Positions 11,552 through 25,003 are shown, counted from the stretch's first letter. The stretch is DNA of 64,000 bases from Porodaedalea pini (GCA_002794775.1 NBAY01000005.1:1404401-1468400), one strand, 5' to 3'. Notes: generated from the sequence alone by a model not told the origin. Made by a program: numbers and translations.

Positions 11552-11940
11552 AGACGTCCATGTGTCCCCAAGCCACAAACTTGTTAGGTCGAACTTTGAG
11601 TAGATCCGGCCTCAGTGAGGTAACCCGACACGTAAGTATTAAAGTAAGGGGATCAACGCCGTCGCGTCAGTAAGACACATTCTTGAAGATTTTCTGTAAA
11701 GTCAATAGAAAAAATTCGTCACTACTCTTTTTTTTTAAATACAATACTTGATACAATACAATGTGCAGGAGAAGAAATAGAGCTTGAGAGTACCGACAAA
11801 GAACAAAAACCAAAGAAAGCAACACAAAAATATCACAGCTGATGAGCATTATTTAATCTATGGTTATGGTTGAAACACACTGCGAGCAACCTGCACAACA
11901 GATGATCTATCAGTACAAGCAAGGGCAAGTGATGAGAAGA
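11552..11940 (-). other. Unassigned captured fragment
   Basis: Between the NOT1 block and the 3' module lies about 390 bp that I cannot identify. Part of it (11552-11640) is open on the minus strand and may be exonic. The rest is AT-rich and looks like the 3' flank of NOT1. Confidence 0.4.
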
Positions 11941-12640
11941 CTGCATCGTACATTATCCAGCATGAGCGTGACCTCCGGTGCGACACGCACAAACTCTTTG
12001 TTCCAGAAGTCGTACTTGGGGTTGCGCAGGAGCTCAATGAACGTAAGCAGCGCTCCCAACGGGTGGGGACGACGCACAATGAAGCGCTCCAGTAGCACCC
12101 TAGTCATGATCTCACGGAAACAATCGTCCTTCGCCTGCTCGAACAGGTACAATAGGAGGCAGCTGAACCAGTGCGTATGCGCATTCGGGTAGCGAAGGTG
12201 GAGAATCATCGAACCAATCAAGTGGTGTTGACCTGGAAGTAATATGATGGGCTGAGCCAGTCATCGCAAATTGTGTAAAAGAAGATAACAGACGCACCTT
12301 CAGGATCTAGATTGTATGCCAGGTAGGTCAGAGCGACTACGCCTGGGTCCGTCGGAACGAATGTTGACGTGCCGCTCCGAGCCTTGACCTGAGCAACCGA
12401 GGAAACACCAACGTACATGACAACCGCGTTCATCAGCAAAATGCTGTACGTCTCTTCGCCTGTCGCAATACCAGGGGGCAGGCGCAGACGATCTTTGAGC
12501 GCAGCCAGGGAGGTCTGCAAGACGCGGCTCAAAGGGCACTGGTCCAGATAGCCTCTAAGATCACCATTTTTGAGGATGAGGGAGAAGTCGGATAGGATGG
12601 GAGGGATCGGACCCATCTCTGGAATGGACTCGAACTTGAT
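11941..12640 (-). pseudogene. NOT1: NOT1 (CCR4-NOT scaffold) C-terminal fragment
   Basis: The minus strand encodes the C-terminal end of the CCR4-NOT scaffold. [21 protein letters not shown] is followed by EETYSILLMNAVVMYVG and YLAYNLDPEG. After an intron (12233-12297, GTGCGT...TTCCAG) come LRYPNAHTHWFSCLLLYLFEQA, RVLLERFIVRRPHP and FIELLRNPKYDFWNKEFVRVAPEV. These match the conserved NOT1 C-terminal domain that binds NOT2-NOT5. The coding frame is intact over both exons. It starts abruptly at about 12640, fused to PRP8 in a different frame. Only about 210 residues of a protein of roughly 2,000 are present. The intron shows DNA-level capture. Confidence 0.9.
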
Positions 12641-12644
12641 GTTG

Positions 12645-13543
12645 CGCAGGAGATGCAGAGGAAGGCTTGTGCAGTACGCTCCTTCAACTGCTCGTTGGTC
12701 AAATTCCACACCCCGTCCTTGAGCAAGAACTGCTCTCCACTCATCGTCCGAATCTTCGGCAGAATGCGCACCTCGAAGAGTAGCTGAGGGTTGTTTTTGA
12801 GTAGATACTAACAAACGTATCTTCCCATTCAATCGTCGTCAAAGAACGAGGCAGGCTCTGCTTCACGTTCCAGAACACAGTCCGACCTAGATTGGCGTCG
12901 TGCTTGATCAGGCGCATCCGGCAACCCCGCGGCCAACATCTCTCGTTGTTATACCCAATAACGTTGTTGTTTGTTGGATCCGGATTCGCGTTGAGGTAAC
13001 GTTGTATAAGGTCGCGTGATTCCTCGGCGGTGAAGCGGAATAAAATATGCAAACGATCAACATAACGAGAATAGAGACGGACAGGATGGCGTGTCTCGGT
13101 CGCAGAATCACGGTACTGCGGGAAATTATTGGACAGTTGTAGGGGACCCGCCATTTCACTTGCGCGTTGCAAGCCGAGGATGAGAAGATCGAGGACAAGA
13201 CCATAGTAATGGAAGACAAAGGCAGAGAACTGCAGACCGCAGATCATCACGTATGTGTTCGTATGTGCCATATCTTTGTAGGTGAGTAACTGTACATATA
13301 GCCCACAAGATTATGATCGAGAATACGACATATCTTTTCGTATACCTTCGACCGTATGGTCTCCATCGTCACTACGCATTCGCCCTCGCTCATCTCCCAG
13401 ATGTCCATCAAGTGATTGATACCCTGGCACCACTTGTACACCAGAAGGAGGAGGTTCAGTGTCCGCACTTGTCAGCCTCAAAGAATAAGAACTGGTCAAG
13501 ATATGTGTCTGTAATCTTCTCAACGGATTCGATGTCGCAGCAA
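12645..13543 (-). pseudogene. PRP8: PRP8 central fragment, unit I
   Basis: The minus strand follows the spliceosomal U5 protein PRP8 from [19 protein letters not shown] through LVYKWCQGI..., [75 protein letters not shown] and the exon reading ILPKIRT...[19 protein letters not shown]. Introns are retained (one near 13275-13310, and a break near 12810). The 5' edge is fused to RPB1 at a CCC shared by both genes (about 13541-13544); the 3' edge is fused to NOT1 near 12640-12660. PRP8 sits at the catalytic heart of the spliceosome. This piece cannot make a working protein. Confidence 0.92.
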
Positions 13544-15645
13544 AGGGTCCAGGTACACTGTGAGCGACGGAGTTTTGATATTCGCGGCGACGTTGATGAT
13601 TTCTATAAGACGCGGCACACCGAGCGTGTCGATTTTACTCGAAACACCAGCGTAATGGAAGGTATTTAGTGTCATCTGCGTCGCCCGCTCACCGATCGAC
13701 TGGGCAGCGAGTGTGCCGCACATCTTGCCCGGATGAGCGACCGACTCGTTGAACTTCGTCTCCACCTCGCCCAATACCCAGTCTCTCTGTTGGGGTGGAA
13801 CTCCTCTAGGACTGGACGCGCGGCAAAAGTCGCCCGAAGGTGCATGCGGAATGCAACAGAAGCGTTCTCGGCAGCCTCCTGTATTGAATGATCAACGCAG
13901 CACACAACAATGAGGCGGTCCGCCAGCTGCTGCACCTGCTCAATGATGTAAACCGGCTCCAGATCGCTCGGTTTTCTGTGGTCGATATGAAAAATCTGCG
14001 TTGCGTTCTGCACGATGCGGTTCAGGTTGACAGGAAGATAGTGGGCAGTGGAACTGTCACGGCTCTGGAGAATGAATTCACGGAGCAATTTACGATCCTC
14101 ATGAAGACGGTCATATTCCTCGTCGAGTTTTTTTTGCTCGAGCTCGAGGGATGAGTCATCGATACCGATTTGCAAAACACCAGGAAGGAATCCACCTTCG
14201 GGTCAGTGACGTCGACTCGATAGCAATGTTCGAACTCGCGATCATTGATACAGAACGTTTTGATCGTTTGCCATTCAATAAAAGCACCGTCCATACCATC
14301 TTCGCCATACACGAATTGGATCAGGTCACCCAGTGAGTTTCGTACAGTCCCGTCGCAGCAGACAGCCGCGTCTTCGAGTGCTTTACAAGTCGACACTGAA
14401 TGTAACCAGTCTCGGCCGTCTTGACAGCAGTATCGATCAAACCTTCGCGACCAGCCATAGTGTGGAAGAAAAACTCTTGAGGAGTTAATCCACGAAGATA
14501 CGAGTTCTCAACGAAACCGCGCGCCTCTGGGCTGAATTCGTCCTTCGTAAAGTGAGGTAGTGTGCGATGCCTGAAGCCAAACGGGATTCGCTTCCCTTCA
14601 ACGGACTGCTGACCAACACAGACGGACATCTGCGAGATGTTAATGAATGAACCCTTCGAACCCGCGACAATGATCTCTTTGACATTGTTGTCCTCCTTCA
14701 GGTTCTTCTCTGCGTATTGACCGGAGTGGTCACGCGCCAAGTTGAGCTCGCGTTCGACTCGACTCTCGAACGACTCGCGAATAGTCATAGCCGGTGCAGC
14801 TTTCAGACGGTCGTTAGATGCATACTCAATGGCCTGCACGACATTCTGCTTCCGCATCTTGATCTGTTCCGTGATGTACGCCATTGTCTCCTTATCCGCG
14901 ACCGCATCATCAATGCCTATACTGAATCCATTGTGGAACAGCCAGTAATTAACGATCTGCTGAAGACCAGTGAACAGCGTACGAGTCGCTTCGGAACCTT
15001 TTTCGTGGAAGACGACGTGGATAAGACCACCTTGCGACGCTCCAGCCGTCTTCTTCTCCACGATACCAGAGATGATCTCTCCGTTTTCAATAAGCATGCC
15101 ATCGTCGAAAACGGGGCTCGAAGATTTCGGATCAGGTGAGCGATGTGTTTATTTCGCGAGGAATCGTCATGCTAGGAATCTGTTTGCAAGTCCATAATGG
15201 CTTCGGCTTCAAGATCGCAGGCGTCGGAATCGTGCCATCCCAGTCCGGCACCCAGAGCAGGATGTTTTGCACCTGCACCCAGTCGACGAAGCTATCCCGT
15301 ACAGTGAATTTCCGGACACCGCACGACGTGTCCTGTACGATGCCCATAACAGGTTTGTTCGCCTGCGGCGAGATGATCTGCTTCGCAACCCATGCAATTT
15401 GACTGAGTTCGGCTCTCGTCTCTTCGCTCTGAGGAACGCTAGACGGAGCTGAGAAAGAGATGTAAGGCTAATCTTAAAAGTGACATACTGCTTGTTCATC
15501 TCATCGCCATCGAAATCGGGGTTATACGGTGGAGTGATGGAAAGATTTAGACGAAAGGCTAAAATACACTAATCAGCGACCATACAATGAATTAAAGGTG
15601 GATAAACACGTACTAGAGTAAGGCATAAGTCGCACGCGATGCCTC
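13544..15645 (-). pseudogene. RPB1: RPB1 fragment, unit I
   Basis: The best RPB1 copy in the window. It starts with HRVRLM fused to the Ser-rich region near 15645. Then come an intron, [11 protein letters not shown] with the catalytic Mg2+ motif DFDGDE, a second intron (GTATGTCAC...GTCTAG), then HVPQSEE and the long exon through [57 protein letters not shown] and [22 protein letters not shown] to [10 protein letters not shown]. It keeps the segment [12 protein letters not shown] that units II, III and IV lack. Frameshifts interrupt it (for example near 13770 and 14385). It ends at the PRP8 fusion. Introns show that genomic DNA, not cDNA, was captured. Confidence 0.93.
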
Positions 15646-16841
15646 GCCGGAGAAGCCTTCTTCTCATTCGACTGCAGGGGACTTCTTCGTCGTTGTCTTC
15701 TTCCCTCCAGCTGTTGCCAAAGATGCAGTTGATCGAATTGAATTCGCCGACGGTGACTTTCGAATGACGGACGTCTTGTTCACTGTTGTTTTCGTAGATA
15801 CTGTAGTAATGGGCGAGACCTTCCGTGTGCGCGACGCCGCGTTTACCGTACTAATTAGTGCCGCGCTCGTTTCAGAGACGCAATGCGGCCGTCCCTTCGG
15901 TAGTGCCGACGCTGGCGTTTTAGGAGATCTTGAGGTTCCGGTGCTGCACATCGAGGTCGTTGATGTGGTCGAGACTTTCCTCGACCAAGAGAGTCCCGCG
16001 GAGTCATATTGTCACGAGGCGTCTTGAATGTAGACTCGCGTGTTGAAGCCCCGCTCCTGCTGCTGGACATTGACACATTCGAGACCGAGGATGTCGGTCG
16101 CGAGGGCGGATGAGGTGGACGAAGAGTACCTTGCTGGCCTGCAGTGGCGGCATTTCTGCGGATAGTCGATGCATGTGAACGAGCAGATGAAACAGAGGCG
16201 GCGACAGATTTTGGTCTTCGCACGGAGACGACGTTTGGGAATTTTACACCCGTAACACTCGCAGTGTCTCCTGTGTCTTTCCCAGTCGTGCGTGGAGAGC
16301 GAGAAGCTACATCGGGCCGTCGAGAAACCACAGAAGATGATGTGGTAGAGCGCGCAAGGGACGAGGTCGAGCCCTTTAATCGCGGGCTTTCTTGTTCGTC
16401 ACCCTCCCCATCCACGTCCATACCTGAAGTATACGAGAGCGCACTCGGTGCCCTATGGACGCTTGGACTCGTGCTACGCGGGGTGGACGGCACAAACTTC
16501 GAGTCTGGCCGGCTCTCCTTATGCTCACGCTCCATCGCAGTGGTAAGGCGCAATGACGTTCGGCTAGTCGTCGACGCAACGCTGCGCGCTACGCTCCGGA
16601 CAGATGCGCTAGACGAGGTGACAGCCGCATTCCTCCGAGCAAGGTTCTTGTTCAGCACGCTCGTACGAAGCGAATGCGACGTGCTCATGCTATCGCGCTC
16701 AGTAGTGTCTTCAACCCTGATGCCGCAGAAGACGACAATGCAGCAGATAAGATGGAAGATGCAGATGCCAGAGACGGCTTTGCTGTCATCGGCATGCTGC
16801 TCTGCGTTGCTTTGATGGAGCCGAACAACTGTACAGGCCAC
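15646..16841 (-). pseudogene. Ser/Arg-rich disordered region, unit I
   Basis: The translation is low in complexity, rich in Ser, Thr, Arg and Ala, with landmarks STSHSLRTSVLNKNLA, SGMDVDGEGDEQESPRLKG, GQQGTLRPPHPPSRPTS and GGKKTTTKKSPAVE. It is probably the disordered tail of the BTB protein whose first exon precedes it, but the link is only by position. It reads directly into RPB1 (HRVRLM) without an intervening spacer. The same fusion is present in units II and IV. No function is known. Confidence 0.7.
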
Positions 16842-16880
16842 GACTCCGATTTAGCAAGAGGTGGGGAAGGCGCCGGCGAG

Positions 16881-17250
16881 GAGGAGAACGAGAAATAGCG
16901 TGAGCATAAACGATAGCTAGCATTTGTTAGTCTCAAGGACAGGTGGTAGGTTCTGTGCTCGTGCTCACCTTTATGTCCCCAAATCTCCGAGTCCGCGTTG
17001 CTGCCTTCGTCCATCGCGTCCTCATCCAGTAGATCCCAGGCGACATCTGGGAAGCGATCTTTCATGCGATGAAAGAGCAATTGGAGGTCCTCTTGCCATG
17101 CTGTCGTCGACCTCTTTGTTGCCTCGAGCAGTGCGGGTGGGCAGGCAGGCAGCTATGACGAGACGGCTACCATGAGAAGCAGTGATGTAGTGTGATTTAA
17201 AAAAAAGCAGAGCAAGCCCGAGAGAAAAGTGAAGGAGACAAATCAGAGTG
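16881..17250 (-). pseudogene. BTB-protein first exon, unit I
   Basis: The minus strand reads PALLEATKRSTTAWQEDLQ, LLFHRMKDRFPD and SEVWGHK, followed by a GTGAGC intron ending near 16920. In unit V the same exon leads into a BTB domain. Here the BTB domain is missing and the sequence passes straight to the Ser-rich region. A TAG replaces a Gln codon near the start (shared with units II and IV; unit V has CAG). Confidence 0.65.
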
Positions 17251-17279
17251 TGCCTCCTGCTGAGGATCACATGAGGGAG

Positions 17280-17695
17280 TGAAGCGAGTGTCTTTGCTGC
17301 AGCAAAACAGACTCATCGACGACCGCAAGGGTGGAGATCACATGTTGGCACTGTCGTCAACTTTGCTTTCGACCGATTTTTAATTCAACTGGGCCACTTT
17401 ATTTTACAAAAAAATACATAGGCAGATAGATAATTGTCTGAAGTTTTTTTACATGGTTCAAGCTTGAGATTTGGATGGTTTAATAAAATTAAATATGTTG
17501 ATGAAGAAAGTGAGCACTGTACAGCCACAAAAGCAGTGAACGACTTCATCGCCACTGCTCAATTTAGCAGAAAAGGGGTCCAAAATTAACATATATGGTA
17601 TGCCATCAGCTTATAAAAGCTGACAAAAACCCAAATTGGGGACTTTATCTTTGCCCACAACAAAAGACGATACTTCGTAAACTCAGTAATCGTAA
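17280..17695 (-). repeat. T1, 5' terminal sequence of unit I
   Basis: About 415 bp conserved in five places (17.3-17.7, 35.6-36.1, 50.95-51.36, 52.29-52.7 and 59.28-59.7 kb). It starts TTACGATTACTGAG. About 70 bases in, a hairpin TCAGCTT-TTAT-AAGCTGA follows, then an AT-rich region with GGACCCCTTTTCTGC. Flanks outside TTACG differ in all five copies, so this is a sharp terminus. It doubles as the region upstream of the BTB exon and may act as its promoter. Copies I and II are nearly identical. Confidence 0.85.
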
Positions 17696-18347
17696 CAGCC
17701 ACATCTTCGAGTGCCCTTACAACTTGAAGTCGATGCTGAATGTAACCAGTCTCGGCCATCTTGACAGCGGTATCGATCAAACCTTTGCGACCAGCCATAG
17801 CATGGAAGAAAAACTCTTGAGGGGTTAATCCACGAAGATACGAGTTCTCAACAAAACTGCACACCTCTGGGCTGAAGTCGTCTTTCATAAAGCGAGGTAG
17901 TGTGTGATGCCTGAAGCCAAACGGGATTCGCTTCCCTTCCATGGACTGCTGACCAACACAGACAGACATCAGCGAGATGTTAATGAATGAACCCTTCAAA
18001 CCCACGACAACCATCTGTTTGACATTGTTGTCTTCTATCAGGTTCTTCTGTGCGTATTGACTCGTCATCAACTTCCCCAGCCTCGTCTTCAGCTCACTGA
18101 AAACAAAGCACTTGAGTAGCTTCTGGTACAACACATGGACCTTTACAGGCTGGTTCGGTGGACAGTACTCCAAGTACTGGTTCTTCACCAGTGGTACATC
18201 TTGCGTGCGGCGCAAGTGTCCCGAGCGGCAACCACAAGGTGCCGGTGCCCATAAGGCAATACTGTATGCAGTGCTCTCATTCTCCAAAGCCTTATCCGAG
18301 AGGAATGGTTCGACCTCATCTGGTAGCTTGAATTCATCCTCATCCAT
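17586..18347 (-). CDS. Chimeric PRP8-RPB1 open frame ending in T1
   Basis: One uninterrupted 253-codon frame joins three sources. Residues 1-95 are PRP8 N-terminal region ([37 protein letters not shown]). Residues about 96-222 are RPB1 ([56 protein letters not shown]). The last 30 or so are read from the T1 terminus of unit I. The PRP8 and RPB1 parts are both in their native frames. Whether it is transcribed is unknown; it lacks any complete domain and is most likely a relic. The stop is supplied by the inserted element. Confidence 0.75.
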   Translation of the reverse strand: MDEDEFKLPDEVEPFLSDKALENESTAYSIALWAPAPCGCRSGHLRRTQDVPLVKNQYLEYCPPNQPVKVHVLYQKLLKCFVFSELKTRLGKLMTSQYAQKNLIEDNNVKQMVVVGLKGSFINISLMSVCVGQQSMEGKRIPFGFRHHTLPRFMKDDFSPEVCSFVENSYLRGLTPQEFFFHAMAGRKGLIDTAVKMAETGYIQHRLQVVRALEDVAVTITEFTKYRLLLWAKIKSPIWVFVSFYKLMAYHIC

Positions 18348-18715
18348 CCATCAGCAATGGACAGTCTATTTGCCACGCCATTGGGCATGGTGCGTTGAAA
18401 AGACGGTGAGCGAGGGCTATTCCCAACGCCTTGATTTCGCAAAGTTGTGAGTACAAAGGGTTGCAGATACGGCTGTGGAGGTTGTTGATGTGGGTGGGCG
18501 TGAGGATGAGGACCGGGACCAGCTGGTCTGGGCGTGTTTTGGGATTGTGCGAGTGGCACAGTGGGAGATAAGGTGTTCGAGCACATTGGCAGTGAAGCCA
18601 TGCTCTCGGGAAAGGAAGTATTTGCAGGTGAAGAGGGTTTTGCGCTGCTTCTGCCACCACAGAAGAATGCAGAGACATCGACCTTAGGCTTGAGTGGCAC
18701 TGTAGCGGGTGTCAT
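18348..18715 (-). other. Pro/Ser/His-rich captured fragment
   Basis: The minus strand is open for about 120 codons rich in Pro, Ser and His (TPATVPLKPKVDVSAFF, GPGPHPHAHPHQQPPQP). It is not part of PRP8 or RPB1, and I do not recognise it. Downstream it runs into the PRP8 N-terminal piece (a different frame from the chimeric ORF); upstream it abuts the end of another PRP8 piece. Confidence 0.5.
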
Positions 18716-18729
18716 GTTCGCTGTTGATG

Positions 18730-20461
<1,732 letters not shown>

Positions 20462-20800
20462 GTGATAAGCATGCTTCCCTGACACATGCACATATAGGTG
20501 AAGAGGAAAGAGGACGCGTCTAACAAGTGAGCTCAAAGTGATCGACACAGCATGAGTTCGAGTCAACTCTTGACGTGCCCACTTGCTTTCACACAATCAC
20601 CACCACCACTGCTAACAACTGCTGCTGCATCTCTCTCTACCATGCTTGCTTGTGTTCTCAAAAATCTTGAGCTGTGGGCTATAATGAATCAAGGCACAGA
20701 CTGCTGGCTTCAAAAGCCTCTTAAGGACGATAGAAAGTGATGACTGTTCAAGAAAGGTGTGAGGTCTCTTCGCCACTTCAACATGGCAGTGTAACTGATA
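20462..20800. other. Unassigned stretch between PRP8 and the Helitron
   Basis: PRP8 similarity ends at 20461. The following 340 bp contain a minus-strand frame (LKRLLKPAVCALIHYSPQL) that looks exonic but which I cannot assign. The left Helitron end must lie near or within this stretch. I could not find a convincing TC start. Confidence 0.4.
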
Positions 20801-20820
20801 GTGGCTCATCTACTTGTAGG

Positions 20821-20930
20821 TTTGACCTTGAATGGTCTGACCCTGGAAGGTCCTGCTCTGGAAGGCATTGCCCTGGAAGGCTTAACCCTGGAAGGCTTAA
20901 TCCTGGAAGGTTTGACTCTGGAAGGTCAAA
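20821..20930 (+). repeat. 15-bp minisatellite at the Helitron 5' side
   Basis: Six to seven tandem 15-bp units of the type GGCTTAACCCTGGAA. In the plus-strand frame each unit encodes five residues, giving repeated LEGLT-like pentapeptides. The array runs directly into the first Helitron reading frame, so it may be part of the leader or of the N-terminus. Confidence 0.85.
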
Positions 20931-20940
20931 AAAACATATA

Positions 20941-22571
20941 TGAATGCCCAGGAAGGCTTGACTCTAGTAGTTCATACAAATCAGAGAACCCATGTCATTG
21001 CAAAAAAGAGAATATTTTAAGTAGTTCTGTAATTAGATCTGAGTTTTCCGACATAAAAGGTATACAATTTGGAGGTGCTAGAACATCCAGCTCATCGACA
21101 TTTACTCTTGCTGATCTGATACCCTTTATAATCTCTTCATACCATTCTCATGAGAAGTTGCAATCAGACTATTCTAAGCAGTCAAGATTTATATTTGATC
21201 ACTGTATATACTCAGAGAACTCTACTTCAATTAGGCAGAATTCTATAGTATGTAGTTTACCCTGCAATGAACTGATTCATAAACTCAATGGCAAGGCTCT
21301 GAGAGACATATGTAATAGGCTTGGTATATATAGTATGAGCAAAACTTCTGTTGAAAATCTATGTTCATCTCTCTTGTTACACCATAAATATATATCTAAT
21401 TCTGATGCTTTCATTGTTTTCTCTTTGAAGCCATCAAATTTCAAGAAGACAATATCAATAAAAACAGCATCCAATTTGCAATATAATAACAAGGATAGTT
21501 TTCCACCTAATCCTCCCTCAAAATCTTTACTTGAAAAAATTGTCAATGAATGATGCAAAGATACTAATACTGATCAAATTTCAGAGGCAGGTTGTGCAGT
21601 ATGTGGTCAGCTTAAAAACAGGAAAGAATTACAAGATATTAAAGAAATTGGGCAACATTTAGATATATTAGATCCTAATATCTCACAGATTCATGAAGTC
21701 AGTCATATTGAAAGATCTAAAAGTAGTGATTTAATCTCTGAGGTCCAGGGTCCTATTATAGATAGAAGCTGTCACTTTGCCTGTACTGCCTGTTCAATTA
21801 AACTTTTAAAAGGAGAAATTCCTACAATGGCACTTGCTAATGGTACATGGATTGGTGAAGTTCCAGTAGAACTACAAGATCTAACATATGCTGAAAAGAT
21901 TCTTATTTCTTGTGTCAGACATAATAGATTTGTTGCTAGAACTTTTGCTGGAACCAGTAAAATGAGAGCAAATATTGTATCATTTGAGACACCTATTCCT
22001 AAAGTATATGATGTCCTCCCTCCTCCAAAGGAAGAATTTCAAGAAGTACTTGCCTATATACACACTGGACCATCTAGACCAACAAAGGATAAGCTCAAAT
22101 ATATACCTCTACTTGTTAGAAGATACAAAGTGACCTCTGCACTAGAATGACTAAAGCTCAATCATATAGACTATCAAGATCTTGAAATTTCTTATAGAAA
22201 TATTGCCAGTTATACAGATAATGAGATTCCATGCTCAATTGAATATGTCAGTCAATCTGATGGCTCAAATTTAAATCCAGAGTCAACTGCTGCAAATGAA
22301 GCAGAGATTGAAGAGGGAGTAACTTATGGAGAGTGTCCATTTATTGTACATGGAATTACTAGTGAAGATATTACAGGCAAAAAATCAAAGGAACTAGCAG
22401 CTCTTTCTTTACAAGCACTCATTCAAGGAAACACAAAGAGTATAATGGCCATTGGAAGGTCTGAGAATCCACAGAGTATATACAACAACCCACAAGTCTA
22501 TCCTAAGATGTTTCTATAGTTATTTCCTTATGGCCTAAGGTGGTGTTTGCAATACTAGAGGCAAGATAAAG
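20941..22571 (+). pseudogene. Helitron N-terminal region
   Basis: The frame continues from the minisatellite to LLEKIVNE, a TGA (21551-21553), and then CKDTNTDQISEAGCAVCGQ, with a CX2C pair and the typical Helitron segment GEIPTMALANGTWIGEVP and LTYAEKILISCVRHNRFVAR. A second in-frame TGA follows SALE (22148-22150). Near 22515-22560 the segment LFPYGL, expected just before the Rep domain, is broken by TAG codons and a frame change. This part precedes the nuclease domain in fungal Helitron proteins, and its function is poorly known. Confidence 0.8.
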
Positions 22572-24429
22572 ATGGTTTCTGCAGCTCAGTGGAAGAAATG
22601 GCTTCTTATGTACCATGATAAAAGGTTTCAGCTTGATCAACACTTTGTCCTAGCTGCATTTAATCAAGAACAAATTAAGCAAGCTACCACTGGAGGTTTC
22701 TTAATGACTAAGAGAAAAAACTTTCAGAATATTGTTGACAAAGTTTTGAAAATTGATATACATACTCTACAGCAGCTTTCTGCAAGATTAAGTGCAGGAG
22801 AACATGTCACACCTGAGTCAGAAGAGGAAAAAGAGTGTTTTGAGTTACTTAACAATCTTGATCATGCTGCATATAAAGTAGATGGGTCTTTGACATCCAA
22901 AAGACATATGAGGAATGAAATTTGGTCTCTAATGTATCAAGAAGGTGCACCAAACTGGTTCATTACATTGTCACCTGCAGATATAAAGCATCCTATCTGT
23001 TTATATTTTGCTGATACAAACTGAAGAGTTCAAGCCTGAGATAAAGACAGATGATGAGAGAATGAGACTTATAGCTAATAATCCTGTTGCTGGCAGTCGC
23101 TTCTTTCATATGGTAGTTAGTCTATTTATAAAACATATACTGGGTTTAGATACTGATCATGATGGTTTATATGGAAAGACAGCAGCATACTATGGCACTG
23201 TTGAACAGCAAGGACGTTTGACACTTCATTTACATCTTCTACTCTGGATTAAAGGCTCACCAAGTCTTAGAGAAATTAGAGACAGAATGACAGAACAGTC
23301 TGAGTTTCAGAAAGAACTTATTGCATATCTTGAGTCATGTCATACAGGTGATTTCTTAACAGGCACAAAAGATGAAATAATAGAGACTGTTCAGCAAGCT
23401 TCTCAAGATACTTTCTATTGTGATCCTACTCAAGTTTTACCTGAACCTGTACCTCAAAACTGCAATGAGAATTGTCAAGTCTGTTCTGCTTGTACTCAGA
23501 ATTCAAATTGGTGGGATAAATTTAAGTATATGGTTGATGATATTTTATTAAAATCAAATACTCATAGATGCAGGAGAGGAAAGTGTATTGATAATGATAA
23601 ACACAAGACATGTAAAGCTCGTTTTCCAAGAGAGCTCAGTGAAGAAACTAAAGCTGATTTAAATACTGGTGCAGTAAAATTCAAGAAGACTGAGCCATGG
23701 ATTAATACTTTTACACCTATATTGTCATATCTTCTGCGCTGTAATCATGATGTCACCTGTCTTCAATCAAGCACAGCAGTTAAAGCAATTACATGTTATG
23801 TGACTGATTATATTACTAAGCCCTCACTTAAAAGTCATACAATATTTGATGTAGTAAAGGGTGTGTTTGAGAGACAAAGAGAGTATATTCAAGGTGATGC
23901 TAACTCTGCAGAGAAAGGAAGAAAAATTATTACTCAGATGGTCAACTCAATATCTGCAAATCTTGAAATAGGTGCTCCTATGGCTTCTCACTATCTTCTT
24001 GGAAATCCAGATCATTATACAAGTCATAAATTTGTTACTTTTTACTGGCGTCCTTATGTTGCATTTACAAAGTCCTTTTTTGAAGCTGAGTCCCATGTAC
24101 CTAAAGATCCAGATTCTATAGAGAATCCTGACAATGAAAATGTAAGTCTTATAAGAAGAGGTGATGTAATTCATGGATATTCTTACATTGTAGACTATAT
24201 CTGTAGACCACCTATTTATAATAATATTTCTTTATATGACTGGATCAGACTTGCTCACAAAGCTAAGTTACAAAAGTCAAGTCAAATCAAACCAAATCAA
24301 AGCTTTATAAGTAATGTATCTATTATGGACATCAATGAAGACCTTTCAAATGATGAGCTTGGAGATTATGAAGTTGATGATGATCAATATGATAGGCATT
24401 TTTCTAGTAACTGCATCTACTATTTCTGA
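22572..24429 (+). pseudogene. Helitron HUH (Rep) nuclease domain
   Basis: This region encodes the Helitron-like N domain. It begins MVSAAQWKKWLLMYHDKRFQ, runs through NWFITLSPADIKHP, and after a one-base frameshift near 23010-23025 continues to GRLTLHLHLLLW, the metal-binding His-x-His motif, and CYVTDYITK, the paired catalytic tyrosines followed by Lys. These are the residues that nick and covalently hold DNA during rolling-circle transposition; all are present. A Cys-rich stretch with CQVCSACTQN and HRCRRGKC lies between. The frame ends at 24427 and the protein continues in another frame (the shift lies near 24400-24430). Confidence 0.9.
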
Positions 24430-25003
24430 TCAACCAGATGAAGCTGATGATGAACTTGATATACTTGATAAAGAAGAGGATGAGCCTGCAACAACAAGAA
24501 CTGCATCAATTCATAAGTTTACAGATGATCATCCACAGTATACTTCTCATGGTGTCAGTCTATCTAATGAGAAAGATGCACTAGTACCTAATTTTATAGG
24601 AGGTATCCCAAGACCAGACAAAGGAGACAGAGAATACTATTGTGCAACTATGCTCACTTTCTTTAAACCCTGGAGACAAGCTTCTGATCTCAAAGATTAT
24701 AATTCAACTTGGGATGATATCTTTGAGAATTATTCTTTCTCAGATGCTCACAAGAAGATTATCCATAACTTTAATGTCAAGCATGAGTGTCAAGATGCAA
24801 GAGATGATTATAGTCTCCAAAGAAAGCTTGATAATATGGAATCAACTCCTGTATGAGACAATGAAGGTGCTTTGGAAGAGCTTGACTTACAGGATCATAT
24901 AGATGAAATTATCAATAATAAAGACCTTAAAAATCCTAGTAGTACTGACTTCTTTTCTGAAGATTCAATAAACCTTGTTTCATCATTCAGAGCAAACATC
25001 TTA

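Larger units (their letters stand above)
11373..17695 (-). mobile_element. Composite gene-capturing element, unit I
   Basis: The span is 6,323 bp on the minus strand. It opens with T1 (TTACGATTACTG at 17695) and closes with the 180-bp palindromic module ending CCTCAAG at 11373. Inside, all in element orientation, are the BTB first exon, Ser-rich region, RPB1, PRP8 and NOT1 exon blocks with introns retained. The flanks ...GAAGATGTGGCTG and TCTGCTATGACGG join into an uninterrupted, in-frame RPB1 sequence with no duplicated bases. That is how a Helitron-type insertion looks, although the ends are not TC and CTRR. No transposition protein is encoded inside. Confidence 0.72.

Noticed and set aside
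16144..16815. Conserved antisense ORF of about 220 codons opposite the Ser-rich region (also 34529-35188 and 60163-60822)
   Set aside because: It stays open because Ser/Arg-rich codons have few stops on the other strand. The sense strand carries the fusion to RPB1, and the antisense frame has no recognisable domain.
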